A stretch of DNA of 56,848 nucleotides, from contig JAFZDU010000024.1 in the NCBI GenBank assembly GCA_017561025.1, forward strand, positions 1-56,848. The letters are read 5' to 3'. The position numbers were made by a program, and so were the translations under genes. Of this stretch, positions 51,810 through 56,848 are shown piece by piece (the first letter of the stretch is position 1; every line of letters starts with the position of its first letter). This DNA is from Bacteroidales bacterium (GTDB lineage: Bacteria; Bacteroidota; Bacteroidia; Bacteroidales; F082). Below the pieces are notes generated by a model. The model searched no databases and was not told the origin of the DNA. It was given only the letters and a program-made list of their open reading frames with translations.

Positions 51810-53714
51810 TCATCCGATAAGCTCTAGTTTATCGATATTGGTGTCGTCTTCCATTCTGAGGTTATCGATGATGTATTTCTGTCTCTCAGGTGTGTTCTTG
51901 CCTCCCATATAGAACTTCAGCAGTTCCATGATGCTTGAGTCGTGGCGCAAGATGATTGGTTCCAACCTCATGTTAGGACCGATGAAATGACTGAACTCGT
52001 CAGGTGAAATTTCACCGAGACCTTTGAATCGTGTAATCTCAGGATTTGTTCCCAAACTCTTGATAGCCTCGATTCTTTCTTCGTCGGTGTAACAATAAAT
52101 CGTCTTCTTCTTGTTTCTCACGCGGAACAGCGGAGTCTGTAATATATAAAGGTGTCCGTCGCGAACCACGTCAGGGTAGAACTGAAGGAAGAAAGTGAGC
52201 AGCAGAAGTCGGATGTGCATGCCGTCGACATCGGCATCGGTTGCGATGACGATATTGTTATATCTCAAGTTTTCTATCGACTCGTCGATGTTGAGAGCTG
52301 CTTGCAATAAGTTGAACTCTTCGTTTTCATAAACGACTTTCTTTGTCAGGCCAAGGCAGTTCAATGGCTTACCTCTCAAGCTGAATACGGCTTGTGTCTG
52401 AGCGTCGCGGCTCTTTGTGATGCTTCCGGATGCTGAGTCACCCTCAGTGATGAACAAGGTTGTCTCAAGTTTCTTCTCGTGGTTGGTGTTGTAGTGGATA
52501 CGGCACTCACGTAGTTTCTTGTTGTTGAGACTGACTTTCTTCGCACTTTCCTTGGCGAGTTTCTTGATGTTGGCCATGCCCTTGCGTTCTTTCTCGTTCT
52601 GGAGAATCTTACGCATAAGAGCTTCTGCCACTTCAGAGTTGATATGTAAGAACTTGTCGAAATGACGTTTTATGATGTCGGTGATATAAGCTCTGATAGT
52701 CACGCCGTCTGGTTCCATGAAGGTTGAGCTGAACTTGGTCTTTGTCTGTCCTTCATATTCTGGGTTCATGACCTTGATGCTTATCGCTGCCACGAAAGAA
52801 GAGCGGATGTCGGAAACCTCGTAGTCCTTGTTATAGAACTCTCTGATGGTCTTGGCGATGGCTTCGCGGAACACGTTGAGGTGCGTGCCGCCGAGAGGGT
52901 TGTGCTGACCGTTGGCGAAAGAGAAATACTCTTCGTTAGATGTGAGGTTGGAGTGTGTGAAAGCGCATTCGAAGTCACCTTCTTTGATGTGGATGACAGG
53001 GTAGGCGCATGTCTCTTCTTTTCCTATCTTGCGGAGCAGCAGGTCGTAGAGACCGTTCTTCGCCTGGAATTTCTGTCCGTTGAGGTATACCGCGAGACCG
53101 CTGTTAAGGAAGGCGTAGTTCCAGATCATCTCCTCGACATACTCCATGATGTAATGGTAGTTGCCGAAAAGCTCTCTGTCGGGAGTGAATATCATCTCTG
53201 TTCCGTTCTTCTCTTCGCTGTCGAGAATATCTGACTCAGTGACGATATTGCCTTTGGAATATTCAACGTATTTGGTCTTGCCGTCGCGGTACGACTGTGC
53301 CTTGAAATGAGATGACATGGCATTCACCGCTTTGGTACCGACGCCGTTGAGACCTACGGATTTCTTGAATACTTTCGAGTCGTATTTGCCGCCGGTGTTC
53401 ATCTGGCCGACGCAGTCGCGGAGACTGCCTAACGGGATGCCGCGGCCGTAGTCTCGTACACGCACTGTACCGTCGACGATGCTGACTTCAATGCTCTTGC
53501 CGAAGCCCATCACGTATTCGTCGATACTGTTGTCGATGATCTCCTTGAGGAGAACGTAGATGCCGTCGTCGTGTGCAGAACCGTCGCCAGCCTTGCCGAT
53601 GTACATGCCTGGACGAGTCCTGATATGCTCGGCCCACTCTAAGTGCTTGATACTATCCTCGTTGTAATCGACTGACTCGGGAATGTTTACAAAATCCAAC
53701 TCGTTATTTTCCAT
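51810..53714 (-). CDS. parE: DNA topoisomerase IV subunit B
   Basis: The product has 634 residues. The GHKL ATPase domain shows [22 protein letters not shown] and [11 protein letters not shown]-like [15 protein letters not shown]. The TOPRIM domain has [19 protein letters not shown] and [12 protein letters not shown]. The length and the absence of the long GyrB insert favour ParE. Topoisomerase IV unlinks daughter chromosomes with ParC; parC is not next to it here, as a MATE gene and repeats lie downstream. The promoter is TACCTTTG on the minus strand. This is a core gene at the right flank of the window. Confidence 0.92.
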   Translation of the reverse strand: MENNELDFVNIPESVDYNEDSIKHLEWAEHIRTRPGMYIGKAGDGSAHDDGIYVLLKEIIDNSIDEYVMGFGKSIEVSIVDGTVRVRDYGRGIPLGSLRDCVGQMNTGGKYDSKVFKKSVGLNGVGTKAVNAMSSHFKAQSYRDGKTKYVEYSKGNIVTESDILDSEEKNGTEMIFTPDRELFGNYHYIMEYVEEMIWNYAFLNSGLAVYLNGQKFQAKNGLYDLLLRKIGKEETCAYPVIHIKEGDFECAFTHSNLTSNEEYFSFANGQHNPLGGTHLNVFREAIAKTIREFYNKDYEVSDIRSSFVAAISIKVMNPEYEGQTKTKFSSTFMEPDGVTIRAYITDIIKRHFDKFLHINSEVAEALMRKILQNEKERKGMANIKKLAKESAKKVSLNNKKLRECRIHYNTNHEKKLETTLFITEGDSASGSITKSRDAQTQAVFSLRGKPLNCLGLTKKVVYENEEFNLLQAALNIDESIENLRYNNIVIATDADVDGMHIRLLLLTFFLQFYPDVVRDGHLYILQTPLFRVRNKKKTIYCYTDEERIEAIKSLGTNPEITRFKGLGEISPDEFSHFIGPNMRLEPIILRHDSSIMELLKFYMGGKNTPERQKYIIDNLRMEDDTNIDKLELIG

Positions 53715-53742
53715 ATCGCTTTCCTTAAAATTTCGTGAAACG

Positions 53743-53750
53743 CAAAGGTA
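53743..53750 (-). promoter_or_regulatory. TAnnTTTG promoter of parE
   Basis: TACCTTTG on the minus strand, about 30 bases before the start codon. Confidence 0.55.
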
Positions 53751-53888
53751 ATAAAAAATTAGGAATAAAAAATTAGGAATGAGGAATTATTTTTATTAGA
53801 AATTCAGAAACTCAGAAACTCAAAACCTCAGAAGAGTTTTTAACCATTGAACTTTGAACCATTGAATCTCAATTCACAAAGTGAGGTC

Positions 53889-53937
53889 GCTGAGCTTGTC
53901 GAAGTGCCGAACATTGTGCCTTCGACATGCTCAGGCA
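53889..53937 (+). repeat. Palindromic CTGAGC.TGTCGAAG element, third copy
   Basis: The arms GCTGAGCTTGTCGAAG and CTTCGACATGCTCAGGC are inverted repeats. It is the same family as 16707 (inside btuB) and 17647. Confidence 0.8.
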
Positions 53938-53998
53938 CCCTGATCTCCTAAAAAAACTTCTGAGATTCTAAGATTCTGAACTTCTGAGTTTCTTATTT

Positions 53999-54105
53999 GG
54001 GCGTTCCGTCTCCGCTTACAGCTCCGCCGTCGGGCTTTCCGCTATATCTTTTTCCGCTTCGTCTCCGCCTTCGCGAAAAAAGGATGCCGCTCCAATCCCT
54101 AACGC
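53999..54105 (-). repeat. 95-bp interspersed repeat, copy 4 (reverse)
   Basis: The reverse complement of the family: GGGCGTTCCG...CGTCGGGCTTTCCGCTATATC...GATGCCGCTCCAATCCCTAACGC. Confidence 0.85.
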
Positions 54106-54203
54106 AGAGAGGCTGCAAGTAATGAGCCGCGATCATTGAACAAAACAGTTCACTCTGCGTCTCTGCGTCTTAAAAAAACTTGTTGTCTTGTTGTCTTTTT
54201 TCC

Positions 54204-54211
54204 TATCTTTG
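54204..54211 (+). promoter_or_regulatory. TAnnTTTG promoter of the PEGA/FGE-fold gene
   Basis: TATCTTTG lies 21 bases before the ATG at 54233. Confidence 0.6.
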
Positions 54212-54232
54212 TAACTTCAATATGATTTCATT

Positions 54233-56578
54233 ATGAAGAGGATTTTACTTGTATTATTTGCATTTATTTCATTAAACGCTTTCTCGCAGGAACTTCGAGT
54301 TAAGGAAGGCAGTTTCAAGCATATACCAGGCGGCATTATAGAAGACAAAGAAGAATATACCGACGGCAACGACTTCCCTATGGCTTTGATAAAAATCTCT
54401 ACAGAGAACATCAACGAACAGGAAAGGCAGCGACTGGTGTTTAGCGGCAACAGAGAGACGCAGATTCTCAAAAGACCAAAGACAGGACAGATGTGGATTT
54501 ATCTTTCTGCAGAAGCGGCAACTTTCATAGATATAAAACATCCAGATTACGGAACTTATAAATATCGCCTACCGGAAAGATTGTGCGACTACTGCGTCTA
54601 TGAGATGGTGCTGCAGTATGTGAATAATCAGCCGGAATTAGGATTCCTCGCTGTCAGCAGCGAACCGACAGATGCCGATATCTATATTGACGGCAAACAT
54701 TACGGAAAGACCAATAATGTCATAACAGACCTTGTTGTAGGAAGTCATCAGCTTAAACTAGAAAAAGAAGGTTATGTGACTCTTACGAAAACTATTGTCA
54801 CAACCAAAGGAGAAACCTTGAAACTTAATGAGACATTGCAGGCTGTAAGCAGCCAGAAAGTACATCTTATTGTAATGGCAGACCAAGAAAACGCAACTAT
54901 CTATATCGACGATGAACCTTTAGGAACAAAAGAAGCGTCTAAACTTCTTATGCAAGGCACATCTCATACTTGGATGATAAAATGTAGTATGTATCACACA
55001 GAAACAGGAAGCCTTACTCTTAATGAAAGAACTGTTATAGATAAAAAACTACGTCCTAATTTCGGTTACCTTAATATATCGACAACGCCAGAACAAGGTG
55101 CTAAAGTGTTCGTTGATGAAGAATATGTAGGGCAGTCTCCTGTGACAACAGACAAGCTAAAAAGCGGCTCTCATACAGTAAGAGTTATGAAAGATATGTA
55201 TAAGATGACAGAGAAATCTTTCACAGTTACCGACGGACAAACAGCAAACGCTACTCTTAATATGTCTGCCAATTTCGTTAACGTGACTATCAACACCGAC
55301 TCTCAGTCTGACATCTACGTTGATGATGAATATAAAGGCAAGGGACAATGGACAGGACGTCTCTCTGACGGAGCGCATATCTTTGAAGCGAGAAAAGCAA
55401 ACCATAGAGATAGCAAGAAAAGCCTTGATTTGTTTTTAGGCGAGACAAAGACCATAAATATTGATGCACCAAAACCGATAAACGGAGAAATAGAGATTAA
55501 TAGCTCACCGATGGGTGCGACAATCTACATTGACGGCAAGAATTACGGAGAAACACCAAACTATATTTCTGATATTTTGATAGGTGAGCATGAACTTAAA
55601 CTTGTAAAACAAGGATGCGCTTCGGTGACAAAGACCATAACAGTTAAAGAAGGCGAGACCTTAAGTGTTAATGAGAAACTGCAAACTGGAAAAGAGATAT
55701 CTATCTCAACAGACCATTCTGGCGACAATATTTATGTTGACGGAAATTATGTTGGAACATCTCCACTAACTTCAACTTTATCATACGGTTCTCATGAAAT
55801 TAAAGCAGAAAGAAACGGCAAGACAGTTTCCAAGACAATAAACGTAGCGCAAAGCGGAGGAGATAGTGGTGTAAAACTTACTTTTGGAAACCAAACTATT
55901 ACCGTTAATGGCGTTTATTTCACTATGATAGCAGTTGAAGGCGGCACCTTCCAGATGGGAGCGACCTTAGAACAAGGCAGCGACGCAGACAATGATGAGA
56001 AACCAGTACATTCTGTGACACTTTCAGACTATTACATTGGTGAGACAGAGGTGACACAGGAATTGTGGACAGCCGTTATGGGTGAAAATCCAAGCAGTTT
56101 TAAAGGAAACAATAAACCTGTAGAACGAGTTTCATGGAACGACTGCCAGGAATTCATAAAGAAATTAAACCAACTTACAGGCAAGAACTTCAGACTTCCT
56201 ACAGAAGCGGAATGGGAATATGCTGCAAGAGGAGGCAACAAGTCTAAAGGATATAAATACAGCGGCAGCAATACTATAGGAAACGTCGCATTGTACACAG
56301 ATAACAGCAGTTATCGGACACATGACGTAAAGACAAAGCAAGCTAACGAATTAGGCATATACGACATGAGCGGCAATGTCTATGAATGGTGCCAGGATTG
56401 GTATGGCAGTTACAGCAGAAGTTCACAGACTAATCCTACAGGACCATCATCGGGCTCTAGCCGTGTTCTCCGTGGCGGTAGCTGGGACTACAGTGCGGGG
56501 TGCTGCCGTGTGTCGTATCGTAACTTCAATTGCCCAGGCGGCGGGAGCAGTAGCATCGGCTTCCGCCTTGTCCTTTAG
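54233..56578 (+). CDS. Exported PEGA-repeat protein with SUMF1/FGE-fold C-terminus
   Basis: The product has 781 residues. A signal peptide (LLVLFAFISLNAFSQ) is followed by an N-terminal beta domain and then five or six PEGA repeats (ADIYIDGKHYGKTN, ATIYIDDEPLGTKEA, AKVFVDEEYVGQSP, SDIYVDDEYKGKG, ATIYIDGKNYGETP, DNIYVDGNYVGTSP). The first and fifth are nearly identical. From about 560 on is an FGE-fold domain (MIAVEGGTFQMGA, YIGETEVTQELW, PVERVSWND, FRLPTEAEWEYAARGG, ELGIYDMSGNVYEWC, RVLRGGSWDY). As in the first gene, the first active-site Cys is replaced (GGSWDY), so oxygenase activity is unlikely. PEGA domains often sit on cell-envelope proteins; it may be a surface adhesin or scaffold. Confidence 0.85.
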   Translation: MKRILLVLFAFISLNAFSQELRVKEGSFKHIPGGIIEDKEEYTDGNDFPMALIKISTENINEQERQRLVFSGNRETQILKRPKTGQMWIYLSAEAATFIDIKHPDYGTYKYRLPERLCDYCVYEMVLQYVNNQPELGFLAVSSEPTDADIYIDGKHYGKTNNVITDLVVGSHQLKLEKEGYVTLTKTIVTTKGETLKLNETLQAVSSQKVHLIVMADQENATIYIDDEPLGTKEASKLLMQGTSHTWMIKCSMYHTETGSLTLNERTVIDKKLRPNFGYLNISTTPEQGAKVFVDEEYVGQSPVTTDKLKSGSHTVRVMKDMYKMTEKSFTVTDGQTANATLNMSANFVNVTINTDSQSDIYVDDEYKGKGQWTGRLSDGAHIFEARKANHRDSKKSLDLFLGETKTINIDAPKPINGEIEINSSPMGATIYIDGKNYGETPNYISDILIGEHELKLVKQGCASVTKTITVKEGETLSVNEKLQTGKEISISTDHSGDNIYVDGNYVGTSPLTSTLSYGSHEIKAERNGKTVSKTINVAQSGGDSGVKLTFGNQTITVNGVYFTMIAVEGGTFQMGATLEQGSDADNDEKPVHSVTLSDYYIGETEVTQELWTAVMGENPSSFKGNNKPVERVSWNDCQEFIKKLNQLTGKNFRLPTEAEWEYAARGGNKSKGYKYSGSNTIGNVALYTDNSSYRTHDVKTKQANELGIYDMSGNVYEWCQDWYGSYSRSSQTNPTGPSSGSSRVLRGGSWDYSAGCCRVSYRNFNCPGGGSSSIGFRLVL

Positions 56579-56607
56579 GTACTACAATTACAATCCATAG
56601 ATTTGTA

Positions 56608-56740
56608 CTGTAGAGACGTATCAACAATACCTATGAAAATAAAAGAATGTTGATGCGTCTTTGTTTTTTCGGGAATTTATTTTTTGAGACGCATCAATGT
56701 GTGTTTAATTTTATTGGAATCATTGATACGTCTCTACATT
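56608..56740. repeat. Inverted pair of REP-like hairpins beside a RAYT gene
   Basis: TGTAGAGACGTATCAACAAT... (56608) and, reversed, ...ATTGATACGTCTCTACA (ending 56738) form an inverted pair. Each half is itself a hairpin ending GATGCGTCT/AGACGCATCA. They lie just after the stop codon of the transposase fragment, as REP sequences do around RAYT genes. Confidence 0.8.
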
Positions 56741-56749
56741 GGGGAATGG

Positions 56750-56848
56750 TTAAAATAGATCATCGTCTTTCCAATTTGAGACGTTTTGTTCGATATAATT
56801 TATTTTTGAGATGTATTCTTCTTGGTTTCTTATTATTCTATCGTGAAA
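56750..56848 (-). mobile_element. REP-associated tyrosine transposase, C-terminal part (cut by window edge)
   Basis: Read on the minus strand, the last 99 bases encode FHDRIIRNQEEYISKINYIE... ending WKDDDLF and a stop. This matches the C-terminus of RAYT/Y1 (IS200-like) transposases, which typically reads YHDHIIRN..EY..I..YI..NP..W..D. The catalytic HUH and Tyr motifs lie outside the window if the gene is whole. RAYTs mobilise REP hairpins, and such hairpins lie within 15 bases of the stop. Confidence 0.75.

Larger units (their letters stand above)
53715..54232. other. Intergenic region with repeats between parE and the PEGA gene
   Basis: It contains the parE promoter (53743-53750, minus), words such as CTCAGAAACTCAGAAACTC, a palindromic CTGAGCTTGTCGAAG element (53889-53937), a reversed 95-bp repeat (53999-54105), a CTCTGCGTCTCTGCGTCTT stretch, and a TATCTTTG promoter (54204-54211). 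No gene is seen. Confidence 0.75.

Noticed and set aside
1-56848. tRNA, rRNA, integrase or attachment site bounding the island
   Set aside because: None was recognised on either strand by reading, so the island's edges are inferred only from gene content and promoter type.

Overview
The window looks like a chromosomal segment of a gut-type Bacteroidales bacterium (Prevotella/Bacteroides/Muribaculaceae-like). The evidence is Bacteroidetes-type promoters with a TAnnTTTG -7 element before many genes, almost no Shine-Dalgarno sequences, a fused NfnA-NfnB-like flavoprotein, a cobalamin riboswitch driving a BtuB/BtuG pair, a FISUMP-type domain, and intergenic DNA full of short degenerate repeats. 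I see no rRNA, tRNA or CRISPR array.

Layout. 0-5 kb: a SUMF1/FGE-fold lipoprotein, the NfnAB-like fusion and a MORN-repeat protein. 4.4-15.2 kb: membrane and TIR signalling genes. These are a TIR-FISUMP protein, a large membrane protein with two Rossmann-like segments and a RyR domain, a DUF4062-like/TM/phosphate-binding-protein-like hybrid, a TerB-like protein (minus strand), a secreted TPR protein abutting a membrane-anchored TIR protein, and a PrsW-type protease. 15.2-18.8 kb: cobalamin riboswitch, btuB and btuG. 19.3 kb: xpt.

19.9-48.3 kb is an accessory island. It holds a MoxR/VWA operon, an ECF-type sigma factor, a Druantia type III pair (DruH and DruE), a GIY-YIG protein, a DUF2130 nuclease-like protein with an acidic partner, a protein with an internally duplicated domain, and a WG-repeat protein. 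It continues with an ADP-ribosyltransferase-like toxin candidate, a DUF1810-HD fusion, a WYL regulator, a NADAR protein, a duplicated pair of unknown proteins around a Cys-rich protein, and a frameshifted AAA ATPase. Many tiny ORFs lie between them.

The strongest observation is a shared promoter, TGTAACA-N16-GTATA, on either strand in front of most transcription units of this island. Eight sites are perfect or have one mismatch at 16-base spacing, one has 17-base spacing, and two are weaker. I found no such site upstream of genes outside the island. The architecture is that of an ECF sigma promoter, and the one ECF-type sigma gene in the window (23.3 kb) lies inside the island, so I infer a dedicated conflict or stress regulon. 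Within it, the ART-like protein, NADAR, HD and WYL genes suggest an ADP-ribose or NAD-based conflict module.

48.3-56.8 kb: a cupin, a small-protein/GNAT pair resembling a toxin-antitoxin module, a MATE exporter, parE, and a PEGA/FGE-fold protein. At the right edge is the C-terminus of a REP-associated tyrosine transposase next to REP-like hairpins, whose relatives are scattered through the window.
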